A stretch of 64,000 nt of DNA, taken from positions 1,612,001 to 1,676,000 of the forward strand of contig NZ_CP072934.1 in the NCBI RefSeq assembly GCF_024453815.1, in the 5' to 3' direction. The notes beneath the pieces are model-generated. The model was not told the DNA's origin. It was given only the letters and a program-made list of their open reading frames with translations, and did not search any database. Shown in pieces: positions 52,212 to 62,527 of this stretch; positions within the stretch are counted from its first letter, which is position 1; every line of letters begins with the position of its first letter. Source of the stretch: Corynebacterium pseudogenitalium. GTDB lineage: Bacteria; Actinomycetota; Actinomycetes; Mycobacteriales; Mycobacteriaceae. The translations under genes and the position numbers were made by a program.

Positions 52212-53021
52212 TCTAGTAACACCGTGGTGACTATCGGGTAACGCAATGGTGAGTATCGAGTAACGCTTTAGAGAAGATTCTTCTGACCGCGTGATAACAG
52301 GGCACGCGGCATCATCAGAGGAGTCCGATCGTGACTGATTACCGGGCCATGATGGACCTAGTCTTACAAGGCTGGTCCGTCCGTCAAATCTGCTCGACTG
52401 TGCGATGCTCACACACCACAGTCCAAAAAGCGCGCCACACAATGGCGGCGCACCAAATCACAATTCAGGAACAACTCGCCGTTATCACCGACGAAGAAAT
52501 GACCAAATGGTTTGTTGACGGTCGAAGTGTAGCCCAAGGCGACTTCGTACCCATCAACTTCGACGCAGTGACCAAAGCACGCACCGGGCGCAACAAAGTT
52601 ACCCTCCAAGTCTTGTGGGGCCGCTACACAACCCAACCCGCCAACCCGTCCCAGCGTTATTACAGCTACGAGCGTTTCCGCCCGCGGCTGAATGTCGATT
52701 CGGGGTAGTTGGTACCGTGTGTCCGCGTAGTTGGTACCGGGTTCCACGTACCTGGTACCGCAGCGTTGTTTTCTTCCATAGTAAAAGATGGCGACCCATC
52801 ACCCGATGGTGTCGCGTCATCTTCGACATGGAAGGGGCCAACTTGTGGCGAACTTCAAACAGATCATCGCGATGTGCCTTGAAGAGGCTGAGATCATCAC
52901 ACTAGAAGGACCGAACATGCGCTTAGAAACCAACACGGAGTAGTTGCTCAGATGGTCTGCGCCCGGGTGTTACTCGATACTCACCCGGGCGTTACTGGTT
53001 GCTCACCACGGCGTTACTATA
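52212..53021. mobile_element. IS21-family insertion sequence remnant
   Basis: The ends are inverted: TAGTAACACCGTGGTGA at 52214-52230 and, on the minus strand, TAGTAACGCCGTGGTGA from 53019. Further inside are the repeated subterminal motifs typical of IS21 (left: GTAACGC and GAGTATCGAGTAACGC; right: GTTACTCGATACTC). The 810-base unit keeps only the first part of istA. A second series of AGTTGGTACC repeats at 52707-52760 may be the end of another element, so the remnant is probably nested. Confidence 0.75.
52331..52708 (+). pseudogene. Truncated istA transposase fragment
   Basis: The GTG-started frame gives 125 residues. The beginning reads TDYRAMMDLVLQGWSVRQIC, then CSHTTVQKARHTM, the helix-turn-helix of IS21-type IstA. 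Only the N-terminal quarter of the usual protein (about 500 residues) remains; the catalytic DDE domain is absent. Further downstream, a short frame 52845-52943 reads like the C-terminus of a partner (VANFKQIIAMCLEEAEIITL). Not functional. Confidence 0.75.
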
Positions 53022-53667
53022 TCCGTGGTCCTAACAACGGTGACCCTACACCGATGATCGGATACTCCAAAAGATTACAATTCGGCTTAGGAGAGCATAA
53101 AGCAAACTTCATGACATTAACTACTACCTCGTGCTAGTAGAGACTGTAGTTGCTGAGCTCCCTCAGCTAGTCTCTTCCGAAGCAAAATGTTCCACAGAAC
53201 AGTCCAGTTGGGTATTTTCCGTAATTGCTCGTTGTTTCAGAGCACTGCCAGCCTCTTTTGGAACGATACAAATTTGCAGGACCGCATAGGTCATTCTTTA
53301 CCATTTGGTGACGACCCGTGAGACACTGACTAACAAATGGGGCTTCAAGAATTACCGTTTTCAGCATCGCTTACAGAAACGAACACTCACCAGTCCGATA
53401 TTTGCAAAGCTACCGCATTTGAACCCTCTTTCGACAAGCAATATCGACTGCCGAAAGAGCACAATATCTACAAAATTGGTACCACTTTGTAAAAACAGTA
53501 CGAATTTCTCAAAATGCCGACCGTAGCTACCGCCCAAAACAGTAAAAATACCGGCGGCAGCTCGGGGACGCGGAAAACTACAATAGCGTGAACCTGCTGC
53601 GGTTTTTGACTTCTATGGCTACACCGTTTAAGTGGGATGCCGTACAGGTTTGTGCTTATAACAGATG
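53022..53667. other. AT-richer stretch without a supported gene
   Basis: After the IS end, no frame of useful length or homology is seen on either strand. Promoters of neighbouring genes or decayed DNA may be present. Confidence 0.5.
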
Positions 53668-55149
53668 CTATTGCCCCCACTGGGAACAGGCATCAGCAGT
53701 TGTTGCCAGACCTTTGGCAATACTAACAATCGCGTCTCTATTAAAATGTCGCGGGTCCGCTCCAATGCCCGTTGAGTACTCTTCTAGATTCATTACAACA
53801 ACATTCCAGCGCTTGGCCGCTTCTTCCCTCCAAGTGTCGTTGAGTCTACGGTAGTCAAACACCACGTCAGCAGAATTTCTCGAGACATCGGCTGGCAATA
53901 AAACGATTAGGTTAGAACCGGCTCTGTCTAATTCGGCAAGAAATTCACTCACGGCTAGTCGATACTTGGCCACCCCTCCGTCCCCCTCCCAGACCGCTTC
54001 ATGGTAATCGACGAACGCACCGTAAACCATTAATGCTTTCCATGGCCCTTTCATATCTCCGGTAGAAATCCAATCACAAAGCCGGAATGCGTGAGGCCAG
54101 TTATCGATCACAACAGGCTCAGTGTTGTGCATATAGTGAGCAATTGCGCCGGATTGGCAATTGGCCATGATCCGCATCCTAGAGTCGCCACTAAATTCAG
54201 ATATACCCGCTTCTTCGATAGCAGCTTTTGCTTCATCAGACTCTGAAGAAACAAAGGTTACCCAATCTGGAAGATTAGATTTGACAGGCAGATTCTCTTC
54301 AGGGACATGGGGCCCCAGTGGATCATGACTTAAATAGTACGCGAAAGACTCCTCCACACCCATGTTCATAATCCGACAAGAAAAGGTGAAATGCTGAAGT
54401 GCTTTTGTGTTAGCCCGAACAAACGCAAATCCAACTAGACCATAATTGCCGTACTTATCCCAAACGAATAGCGAATACGTTAGATTTTTACCGAGATCTA
54501 CGATAAAAGGGGCCATTAACCCCGTTTCTACCCTTGATTTCAAAAAATTCAATTGGTTGGTACGATTTATTAGTTCTTCTATCCGTGAAGCAAAGGGCAA
54601 GTTCTCGTGTGTCCTCACAACAGTCATTCTGATTCCCGACTGCCGCAAGAATTCTTCATTTGGCCCATCTATCAGTGCACGATCCTCACGTTTCTTTTCC
54701 ATGATGCGATACTTTTCCAAACGTGATTTTCCGCCTTCAGACTCGGCAACTAGCTGAGCCAAAAAATCGTCACATTCAGGAGATGTAGCATCCATAGTTT
54801 GAATGCCCGGAACTACGGATCGCACTTCTTCTAAGTTATGGACGTTATCATCGATGAACAAGACATCTGGTGCCCGCAAGTTCATGTCTTTGATAATCTT
54901 CTCGACCAAGGGCCCTTTAGCAGAAAAGGCTATTTCCGGAAAAACAAACTGTTCCCCCATACCGAGTTCAGCTAATTTTTTCAGAGCATCTTGCCGGTCA
55001 TTCTTCGAACAAATCGAGCTGACAATTCCATTGCGATTTAGCTGTTTTACGAACCGGCTCCGTTGTTCAAACAACTGAATATCATCCCCTTCGGCCAGGG
55101 TTCCACGCCAAAGAGTTTCATCCAAGTCCCAAATAATTAATTTTACCAA
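53668..55149 (-). CDS. FkbH-like HAD protein with SGNH-type C-terminal domain
   Basis: TTG 55149 is chosen as start because AAAGGA lies 8 bases before it, giving 493 residues. Residues 1-160 are a HAD-IIIC/FkbH-like domain (LIIWDLDETLWRG nucleophile; FIDDNVHNLEEV). A GNAT-like middle domain follows (about 190-300). The C-terminus has ANCQSGAIAHYMH (block I, about 328) and DPRHFNRDA (block V with Asp and His, about 465), as in SGNH hydrolase or WcbI-like polysaccharide enzymes. It may add or remove an acyl or glyceryl group on the glycan. It opposes the following operon. Confidence 0.85.
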   Translation of the reverse strand: MVKLIIWDLDETLWRGTLAEGDDIQLFEQRSRFVKQLNRNGIVSSICSKNDRQDALKKLAELGMGEQFVFPEIAFSAKGPLVEKIIKDMNLRAPDVLFIDDNVHNLEEVRSVVPGIQTMDATSPECDDFLAQLVAESEGGKSRLEKYRIMEKKREDRALIDGPNEEFLRQSGIRMTVVRTHENLPFASRIEELINRTNQLNFLKSRVETGLMAPFIVDLGKNLTYSLFVWDKYGNYGLVGFAFVRANTKALQHFTFSCRIMNMGVEESFAYYLSHDPLGPHVPEENLPVKSNLPDWVTFVSSESDEAKAAIEEAGISEFSGDSRMRIMANCQSGAIAHYMHNTEPVVIDNWPHAFRLCDWISTGDMKGPWKALMVYGAFVDYHEAVWEGDGGVAKYRLAVSEFLAELDRAGSNLIVLLPADVSRNSADVVFDYRRLNDTWREEAAKRWNVVVMNLEEYSTGIGADPRHFNRDAIVSIAKGLATTADACSQWGQ

Positions 55150-55828
55150 TTTAGAATTCCTTTCGATTCGAGCAAGGCAGCTATCCGCCCACACATTCCG
55201 ACACTAACCTAAGACAATCCGCAACATGCCATGATTTTAGCGCAAATCTCTAACCAAACTTGCCAGAGCCCTTTCGTACGCAATCTCGCCCACCACTCCC
55301 GACTACGGGCAGCTCAATAAATGGGCGATATCAATGATGAGAGGTCGTAACAATCCGTTCGTTATAACAAACACGATTACCAAAGTGGGGCTGGCGATCC
55401 GCCGCGTTCTATGCAGGGTGTGTTTATCACCTGACATAAGCATCTTAACGTCACCACGGTGACATAAAGCCTGAAAGCGCGAAAAAACACTATCGGGGAA
55501 CAATAAATTTAAGTTTCGGGTTGCCGAATGGGTGCTTAGCCACAAAACCATAAAGGACTGGCTGCCATATTCGGCAGACTACAATCACATTATTAATTCC
55601 AAAAACAATAAAATCCCCAAGAGTCCTGCAACAGCTCAGCTGATACCCAACTGCAGAGCGTTGCTTCGTCAACAATCCAGAACTAGTAGCCGATCACCGG
55701 CAGGAAATCGAACTGACCTAACCTATTTTTAACAATGAGAGCCAATCAGCCAATAAATTCGACGTATTGCCATCTGTCGCTAAGATACCCTTAGACACCA
55801 AGACATTAACTACAGGAAAGAACAGAAC
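55150..55828. other. Intergenic region between divergent glycan operons
   Basis: This 680-base AT-rich stretch holds no supported gene. A perfect GTCACC-AC-GGTGAC palindrome lies at 55450-55463 and may be a regulator site. The promoters for the FkbH-like gene and the operon starting at 55829 should be here, but no pair of boxes stands out. Confidence 0.4.
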
Positions 55829-56245
55829 ATGAATGACCGGCTACTCTACATTGCCTCGATGTCAGTCCAGTCGTTAGTTGCCTTAATAGGCTGCGTCGCG
55901 ATTCTCGCCAATCAATTCAACCTTGGTTTAGCTTTCGTCGCACTCTCACTTGCAATCCTGCCATTTGCTAGCCACTTGAGGATGCGTAGGAGCTTGAATG
56001 CAATTAAGCACGTTATACAGTCAGGCAACTTTGACGAAGTTTATGCAGCATTCAATGACAGGCGTGGCGCACTCGACTCCAAACTCTCGGAGCTTAGTGA
56101 TTCCACGCAGTTACTGTCTTCCAAACTTTCTGACACTACTGACGTACAAGACCTCAATAACGCTATAAACGCACTACGGAGGGAAGCTCGCATGCTACGT
56201 CTAGTTTCGAGCGAAGCCCAAAAGTCCATTCCACGCTCAAACTAA
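55829..56245 (+). CDS. Small membrane protein with coiled coil
   Basis: The 138-residue protein has two membrane helices near the N-terminus (about 8-28 and 30-47) and a charged coiled-coil C-terminus (LDSKLSELSDSTQLLSSKL, then DLNNAINALRREARML). AGGAAAG precedes the ATG. It is the first gene of a four-gene operon with glycosyltransferase-type genes, gaps 14 and 4 bases and a 1-base overlap. A role as membrane scaffold for the enzymes is possible but not shown. No family is recognised. Confidence 0.75.
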   Translation: MNDRLLYIASMSVQSLVALIGCVAILANQFNLGLAFVALSLAILPFASHLRMRRSLNAIKHVIQSGNFDEVYAAFNDRRGALDSKLSELSDSTQLLSSKLSDTTDVQDLNNAINALRREARMLRLVSSEAQKSIPRSN

Positions 56246-56259
56246 GAAAAGCTAAAAAG

Positions 56260-57927
56260 ATGCAGCCACTCACAGATCACGCCGTTGGGATCATCTCGAC
56301 AGGGCTTTCAAGCGGGTCCCCCCTAATCAAAAAGGGCGCTCAACAGATCCTTGAGGCCACTGGTTATTCGCTTGGAATTGAATTCCCAGTTAACGACGCT
56401 TCAATGACAAATTCGGCCGACGAAGATCTCCAGCGTGATTCTCTGGTCGAAATGTGTGCGCTTATTAACGACGCGGCAATCCATCTATCCGAAATAGTTG
56501 GCGACATAGAATCTCGAAAGAAAATTCTGGCAGGCAGGAACACCGCAGTCGAATGGCTCGCTAAATACCTCGCTACGCATCCAGACGAACGGATCAAAGT
56601 ATCAGATCAGGTACAATCCACATCAAAGCGGGCCTTCCCATGGAACGCTGTCCAGCCTCCGGCTCGTGGTCTAGCCATGCTTTACAATTTCTCTCCGTTC
56701 CAGGATACCGGCGCCACAGTTGCATCCAAGCGCCTTCGGGATTTTGGCACTACTGTGGATGTGGTTGCATGCTCTTTTCTTCATCGCAAGAAAGTCGACA
56801 ATACGATCGAAGCAATCGCGGAGCCATATGTGGCAAGCCGATACTTTCTCCCACTCGCTCCGTCCTGGGCATCTTGGGAGCCATTTCGGGGGTTTGCGGT
56901 GAAAGCAACAGAATTTGCCTCCCAAAAAATGGAAACCGGGGCTAATTACGAGTTCCTCTATTCTCGCGCAATGTGGGCACCGTCTATATACGCCGGCGCG
57001 CTTTTCAAGAGTCGTTACCCTTCAGTTAAGTGGATTGCAGAGTTCTCCGACCCACTTTCTTTAGATGTAGAAGGACTTCCACGCGGTGGATCTGTACCGC
57101 ATGACAAGCTAAGTGAGTTCTACTTTCAACTAGTTTCAGAAGAATACCCAGAACTAGCCTATGATTCCATGACAGTGTTTTCATTGGCGGAGTATCTTGT
57201 CTACACACAGGCCGACGAAATCTACTTCACTAACGAAAACCAAATGAAAACTATGCTCGAGCAGGTTCCATCACAGCGTCTGAGGGAACGCGTGCAGAAT
57301 CGCGCAATCGTCAGTAATCACCCAACGTTACCCAGGTCGTATTACCTGCACGAAGAATCCGAGTATGCAGTTGACGATAATGTGCTGAATCTAGGTTATT
57401 TTGGCGAGTTCTATTCCAGCAGGTCAATTACAGAAGTTACGGCTGCGATGCGCACGCTACCGGAAGCGCTAAAACAGCGAGTCCATTTGCATGTTTTCAC
57501 AAATTATATTCCGGCATCAGAAGGCAACCAACGGCCGCGCGGGTTTTCCAAGAAACGCTACGATGAGCTCGTAAATCGCGCATACGAGGGCGTGGGCGCG
57601 AGCGGGATTGAAGATCACGTAACCTTCAATCCATCACTCCCCTACCTCAAGTTCCTCGCTACCACTGAAAAGCTAGACTACTTGATTGTCAACGATGCAC
57701 GATCTGGAGACCACCACTCAAGGAACCCATACCTCCCTTCGAAGTGGAGCGACTATGCCGGATCATCAGCAAAAACCTGGGCTTTTATCGAAGAGGGATC
57801 AATCCTGTCCGGGAAGCCCGCAGACATCAAAACACCAGTTGGTGATGTTGCATGTGCCCGGACTCAATTATGGGACATGATCCTTCACAAGTTTCCTACC
57901 CTGATGGCTAGATCCGAGGAAAGGTGA
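56260..57927 (+). CDS. Glycosyltransferase-like protein
   Basis: The 555-residue protein looks like a GT-B-fold glycosyltransferase. After about 130 residues, the N-terminal GT-B half begins with LYNFSPFQDTGATVASKRLR, and VKWIAEFSDPLSLD gives the usual acceptor-side motif. The C-terminal half includes NLGYFGEFYSSRSITEVTAA, DHVTFNPSLPYLKFLA and a final KTWAFIEEGSIL segment that may be a sugar-nucleotide site. No catalytic residues could be assigned. It is co-transcribed with the membrane protein before it and a 184-residue gene after. Confidence 0.8.
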   Translation: MQPLTDHAVGIISTGLSSGSPLIKKGAQQILEATGYSLGIEFPVNDASMTNSADEDLQRDSLVEMCALINDAAIHLSEIVGDIESRKKILAGRNTAVEWLAKYLATHPDERIKVSDQVQSTSKRAFPWNAVQPPARGLAMLYNFSPFQDTGATVASKRLRDFGTTVDVVACSFLHRKKVDNTIEAIAEPYVASRYFLPLAPSWASWEPFRGFAVKATEFASQKMETGANYEFLYSRAMWAPSIYAGALFKSRYPSVKWIAEFSDPLSLDVEGLPRGGSVPHDKLSEFYFQLVSEEYPELAYDSMTVFSLAEYLVYTQADEIYFTNENQMKTMLEQVPSQRLRERVQNRAIVSNHPTLPRSYYLHEESEYAVDDNVLNLGYFGEFYSSRSITEVTAAMRTLPEALKQRVHLHVFTNYIPASEGNQRPRGFSKKRYDELVNRAYEGVGASGIEDHVTFNPSLPYLKFLATTEKLDYLIVNDARSGDHHSRNPYLPSKWSDYAGSSAKTWAFIEEGSILSGKPADIKTPVGDVACARTQLWDMILHKFPTLMARSEER

Positions 57928-57931
57928 AAGT

Positions 57932-58486
57932 ATGGTTTCCGCAAATTCTGGACTAAACAAGCTTCTTCGGCACTTAGGACGCGCAGCAACACCCCCAGTT
58001 CGTGAGAGCAACTTCAAGATTAAGCTTCACGACTTGATTTTTCCGGACTCGCATTTTCAAGACTCTCAGGATCCGATCCTTGTCATTACCTCTCAAGAAA
58101 TGATTGTAAACTGGCCAACAACAATTCCTTTTGAAGTTGCTATGCCTGGCACCGCAATATCTCAAGCCAAACAGAATCACATCCGTTCTTTGCTGATTGA
58201 TACAGATGCATTCGATCAAGGTCCCTGGATTTCAGCTGACAACGGCGGAAACAGACCGTTGGCACAGGAAATATTTGACGCTGGCCGCGAACTTCGAGCA
58301 AAAGGGTCCATCGTATATTGGCTAGGAAATCCCATACGTCCGGACCAAACAGATACAAAATGGTTAAAATCAACCTCCACCGTGGACCTTCATAACATCC
58401 CACAAGTTGATTTGGAAGAAAAAGCGCCACAGTCTGATTTGTGGAAATTTTTGGTCGATGTTGCTCTGGAGCGAGAGGTAAACTAA
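57932..58486 (+). CDS. Hypothetical protein of the glycan operon
   Basis: The 184-residue protein starts 4 bases after the glycosyltransferase gene and ends in TAATG overlap with the giant gene. It shows a Rossmann-like alternation (DPILVITSQEMIVNWP, then RSLLIDTDAFDQGPW and KGSIVYWLGNPI), like the N-terminal half of a GT-B enzyme without the donor-binding half. It may work with the next protein. No family is recognised. Confidence 0.7.
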   Translation: MVSANSGLNKLLRHLGRAATPPVRESNFKIKLHDLIFPDSHFQDSQDPILVITSQEMIVNWPTTIPFEVAMPGTAISQAKQNHIRSLLIDTDAFDQGPWISADNGGNRPLAQEIFDAGRELRAKGSIVYWLGNPIRPDQTDTKWLKSTSTVDLHNIPQVDLEEKAPQSDLWKFLVDVALEREVN

Positions 58487-61400
58487 TGCATTGTGAAAAA
58501 GGCGACCTTCGGATACTCTTCGTTCCCGATGTAGATTATTTGTCAAACACAGAAAATGCTTTCTGGGTCGATGCAACCACCCGGTGGTTGCTGAGCGAGG
58601 ATACAAAAGTTGATGTCCTCGCCAAAAGTCCAGAAGAGTGCCCGCTACATTCAAAACTCGTCGAACGCGGTGCAAAGCTCATTCCTGCCCAACAGTTCTC
58701 TGAACCAAATTCATACGACGAGGGCGGTGTGGCGCCACGTTTTCGGGCACGACAAGTGATTTCTGTCGCGAAAGAAAACGAGTACGACATAATCCTAACG
58801 CAGGGGCTTGCACTATCTCGCCAAGTTGCCGGCAATGGTTCGCTCATGACGCGCCACTGGAGCATTTTAGATGACCACCCGCTGGCACCCCAGGTATTCA
58901 CTGACTCTGAATTAAAACAGGCGGCCCTCGTCGCTGAACGCGGAAAGCTACTGCTTACCACGTCCTCAATTGTTCGAGCGCAATTAGACTCAAGAATTCC
59001 TGCTGCGACATCTAAAACGCGGCTTCTTCCAGTTCCAGACTTCTCTGACCTAACTTTGTCGAGCGACGTGAAGTCTCCAGGCCGGAACAATTTTATCATC
59101 GATTTTTCACGTAGTGCTGATAGTCTTCGACTCCACAATTTCGATGCACTTGCAGACTCTTACATTGAAAAACGGACACCACCGGAAATTGTGGTCTGTG
59201 GTTGGCCGACAAACCCCACCGATGAAGAATCAGCAATCCTCGTCGCAACGGGTCTTACTAAAGTGCCTAACGTGCGTCTTGAGCATGAACCACTGCTATC
59301 AAGCCCCCTTGTGACGAATAAGTCACGGGTCCTCATTTTTGGTTCACAAGAAAAGCTCGAGAATATTGTAACGTCATCAATCGCCCGCATGAGGGGCGCG
59401 AACCCGCTAACGATAGGCACTCAGATTGTCAAGGACTTAACGTGTTTATCCTCATCACAATGGGAAGACAACGCTCCTCAACATTTGCCATCTTTTGCAG
59501 AGTATTGGCAGTTTGACCTGCCTGATTATAAAAGAACACCCCCGACCAGTGAAAAGATAAAGGTCCTACTTGCTGGTGCTGATTTTAAGTTTGCAGGCGA
59601 CATTATTGATGCGCTGATCCAAAGAAGCGACTTGGATACTAGAGTTGATCTGTTCGAGGCCAACGCAAAACCGCAACCTGTGAAGAGTGCGCCTCATTTA
59701 GCATGGGCCGACGTAATCATCGCAGAATTCGCATCGAAGAATGCTATTTGGTATTCACAAAACGTACGGCCCCATCAAAAATTAATTGTCCACCTCCACG
59801 GATACGAACTTCTTTCCGACTGGATTGATGAGCTCAACATCGATGCCTGCGCAGCAATCGTTGTGGCTTCAGATTTTTACCGCCAAAAAGCACTCTTATT
59901 GAAAGGTTGGCCTGCCGACAAAGTTGTCGTCATACCTAACAGCGTAAATCCCGCCGATATTCGCAGGGACAAGGTCGCTGATGCCCGTTATCATCTCGGG
60001 ATTGTAGGAATTGTGCCGATTCTTAAACGGCCAGACAGAGCCTTGGATCTATTGGAAGCGCTCATTAAGATCGACCCAAGATATACACTGCATATCAAAG
60101 GCCATGCGCCTTGGAACTATGCTTGGGAGTGGAAGAAGTCCGCCCACCAAGATTCTTATCGCAAATTCTTTTCACGTATTAGGGACAATCCTCAGTTACT
60201 TCAGCACATTGCTTTCGAGAAATTCTCGCCTGATATGGGAAACTGGCTAACGAAAATCGGCTGGTTACTCTCTCCTTCAACTCGGGAGACTTTCCATATG
60301 GCTGCCGTAGAGGGCGCAATTAGTGGTGCAATCCCGATTGCTTGGCGGCGTGACGGTTCAGATGAAATCCTGGGAGCTCCTCACAATGTTGATAGCCTTG
60401 ATGAAGCCGTTGAACTCGTACTTCGCGGCCAAACTCTCAAAGGCTTCCAAGAAATGTCACAGAATGCTATCGCTTTTGCGGGTAAGTATTCAAACGACTC
60501 TGTCCGTGCGCAATGGCTGGATTTGATCCAAACACTGTTTTCTTCGCGCTCCGCCCAAAGGCGCACGCTGACGCATCTTTTGCCCGAGCAAGAGGGCCTG
60601 TTCGTGACGGTGGAACGCGCACTATCAGAGCACGATTCAGAAGCAGCGTTGGCCGTGTTGGACGAGCATATTCCCACAACTCGATCAGCCACTGGTCCTC
60701 TGAAAGACATCGAGCTCTTTACTCGCGGTTTAGCTGCGCTCGACGAAAGGCGGTTCACCCACTTCAGGCCGTTTAGCGCATACCGTTCGAATCGTGACGA
60801 GAAGATTACATTAGTCAAACCGCAGAACTCAGCTGATCTCAACCTGTCGCTTTCAGGCATCGATCGCGAGGCAATCGATTTGGTTCCTCCGAATTACTTG
60901 CGCCTAGATGGCCGGTACATTCCTGAGTCAACGGTCCTCGAAATTCAACCCAACGTGGCGGATGAGACCTTTGTCGAGGATGGACAGCTGCGTGTAGACC
61001 GATGGATACACGTTGTTAAAGCTCGCATCATTGCGTCTGGGATCCGTAGAGGTACGACGGTACTTGGGGCTGTCGGCCCTTGGTGGACAGCGTTGCCAAC
61101 AGCTCTTGCTGCGGATGTAATGGGAATTCGGTTCGTCTGGTTCGTTGATGATGCTGAAACCGCAGACTCAATAGACGCAGTTTCGCGCAATATTCGCTCA
61201 AATGATTTCGTCACGCAGTTAGTGCGGAGTGCGTTCGAACGAGCTGATTTAGTTATAGCAACAAATCGTCATCTAATCGACTCTATACATTCGTTCTGGA
61301 CTTTTGACGCCTGTCTTGAGGGCGGCGAACCAACTTCCACCGGAATACCCTGCTGGTCTGCTGACCAAATAGAGCAGCATTTGGCTAAGACACCTTCCTC

Positions 61401-62481
61401 TCGCACGACGAATGTGCCGCTCGAGTTACTTCAGCCCCTCAGTAAGTTAAGGATTGGCCTAATCGCTCCACCGGAGGTGGAACGAGATTTACATGACGTG
61501 ACACAATCTGTTCGCAGAATATCGCCAACCGACTTTGAGACTCAAGTGACACCGGAGTTAGACGCCGTGATTGTGCACTCGGACATCGCCGATACTAATG
61601 AATGGTCAAACCATATTGCGTCATCGAACCCCACTCAGGTGACATTGGTTGCAAGGATATTTGATCGTGCCCGCCTCTTCGGTATACCAACAATATTTGT
61701 AAACAATTTTGGGGCAGAGCGCTCGCTCCCGGAGCGACTATTTGCCACTGCTCGAAAGGCGGATGCGATAGCCACGACATCTGTTCGAACGATCCGACAG
61801 CTCCTCGAACAACATCCAATTTCCATTCGAACTGTTTCCTATTGGGATCCTGAGCTTCCGTCTTCCCTACGTTGGCCAATCTTACTGAGAGGCTCAGACG
61901 TAAATGTAGAAATAGAATCGATAGTTCAACGAGCTTTGGTTAGTGAAGCCATGTCTTCTCCAAATAATGAGTTCGATGCGTTCATCGAAGGCTGGGAAGC
62001 TCCGCACAATGACAAACAGTTGCCGAAGCACGATACCATCACGGTATTAATTGACGCTTCCTCTGTATCGCCCAGCGAAAAGCTATGGCAGGACCTGGCT
62101 AATCAGTCATTGCCAAAAAATTTATTTGAGATCTGCGTAGTAGGGCCCCATAAAGTCAGGATTCCTTCAAACATTGGTCTCAACTTAATGCCACAAGTAG
62201 TAGCGGTACCAGCTGGAGACGCGCTTTCGACCGATTTTGCAGTAATTATCTCTGGTCAAGACAGGTTGGAGCAGAACTATCTATTGAGCCATTGGCTATC
62301 ATGCACCCCAGATGCTATCGTTCAGGACTCTGAATCATTCGTAACAAGCAGAACCACCGGAGCCCTCGTGCCTCATTCTGTGTGGGATGATTGGGTCAAC
62401 GGTGACTTGATAGATATGTCGATTTTAGTCCTTCCCGACATGCAACAATCCAAACGCCATCGGGAACTTGGTACTTGGTAA
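58486..62481 (+). CDS. Giant multi-domain glycosyltransferase
   Basis: The 1,331-residue protein starts at ATG 58486 in TAATG overlap. At least four glycosyltransferase-like units are seen. Residues about 1-330 are GT-B-like but degenerate (ILFVPDVDYLSNTENAFW start). Residues about 365-690 form a GT4 unit with IVHLHGYELLSDW (about 436), VVVIPNSVNPADI, HIKGHAPWNYAWEW and a donor-site STRETFHMAAVEGAISGAIP (about 596). Residues about 760-1150 are a further GT-B-like unit; the last 200 resemble a GT-A domain. No membrane segment is present. The likely job is to build a repeat unit or glycan core. Confidence 0.8.
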   Translation: MHCEKGDLRILFVPDVDYLSNTENAFWVDATTRWLLSEDTKVDVLAKSPEECPLHSKLVERGAKLIPAQQFSEPNSYDEGGVAPRFRARQVISVAKENEYDIILTQGLALSRQVAGNGSLMTRHWSILDDHPLAPQVFTDSELKQAALVAERGKLLLTTSSIVRAQLDSRIPAATSKTRLLPVPDFSDLTLSSDVKSPGRNNFIIDFSRSADSLRLHNFDALADSYIEKRTPPEIVVCGWPTNPTDEESAILVATGLTKVPNVRLEHEPLLSSPLVTNKSRVLIFGSQEKLENIVTSSIARMRGANPLTIGTQIVKDLTCLSSSQWEDNAPQHLPSFAEYWQFDLPDYKRTPPTSEKIKVLLAGADFKFAGDIIDALIQRSDLDTRVDLFEANAKPQPVKSAPHLAWADVIIAEFASKNAIWYSQNVRPHQKLIVHLHGYELLSDWIDELNIDACAAIVVASDFYRQKALLLKGWPADKVVVIPNSVNPADIRRDKVADARYHLGIVGIVPILKRPDRALDLLEALIKIDPRYTLHIKGHAPWNYAWEWKKSAHQDSYRKFFSRIRDNPQLLQHIAFEKFSPDMGNWLTKIGWLLSPSTRETFHMAAVEGAISGAIPIAWRRDGSDEILGAPHNVDSLDEAVELVLRGQTLKGFQEMSQNAIAFAGKYSNDSVRAQWLDLIQTLFSSRSAQRRTLTHLLPEQEGLFVTVERALSEHDSEAALAVLDEHIPTTRSATGPLKDIELFTRGLAALDERRFTHFRPFSAYRSNRDEKITLVKPQNSADLNLSLSGIDREAIDLVPPNYLRLDGRYIPESTVLEIQPNVADETFVEDGQLRVDRWIHVVKARIIASGIRRGTTVLGAVGPWWTALPTALAADVMGIRFVWFVDDAETADSIDAVSRNIRSNDFVTQLVRSAFERADLVIATNRHLIDSIHSFWTFDACLEGGEPTSTGIPCWSADQIEQHLAKTPSSRTTNVPLELLQPLSKLRIGLIAPPEVERDLHDVTQSVRRISPTDFETQVTPELDAVIVHSDIADTNEWSNHIASSNPTQVTLVARIFDRARLFGIPTIFVNNFGAERSLPERLFATARKADAIATTSVRTIRQLLEQHPISIRTVSYWDPELPSSLRWPILLRGSDVNVEIESIVQRALVSEAMSSPNNEFDAFIEGWEAPHNDKQLPKHDTITVLIDASSVSPSEKLWQDLANQSLPKNLFEICVVGPHKVRIPSNIGLNLMPQVVAVPAGDALSTDFAVIISGQDRLEQNYLLSHWLSCTPDAIVQDSESFVTSRTTGALVPHSVWDDWVNGDLIDMSILVLPDMQQSKRHRELGTW

Positions 62482-62492
62482 GTAATCCAGCA

Positions 62493-62527
62493 CAGGTATT
62501 CACTGTCACCGTATCGGTGAATACCTG
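62493..62527. terminator. Hairpin between convergent glycan genes
   Basis: CAGGTATTCAC (62493-62503) pairs perfectly with GTGAATACCTG (62517-62527). No T-tract follows, so it may be a weak terminator. Confidence 0.5.
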
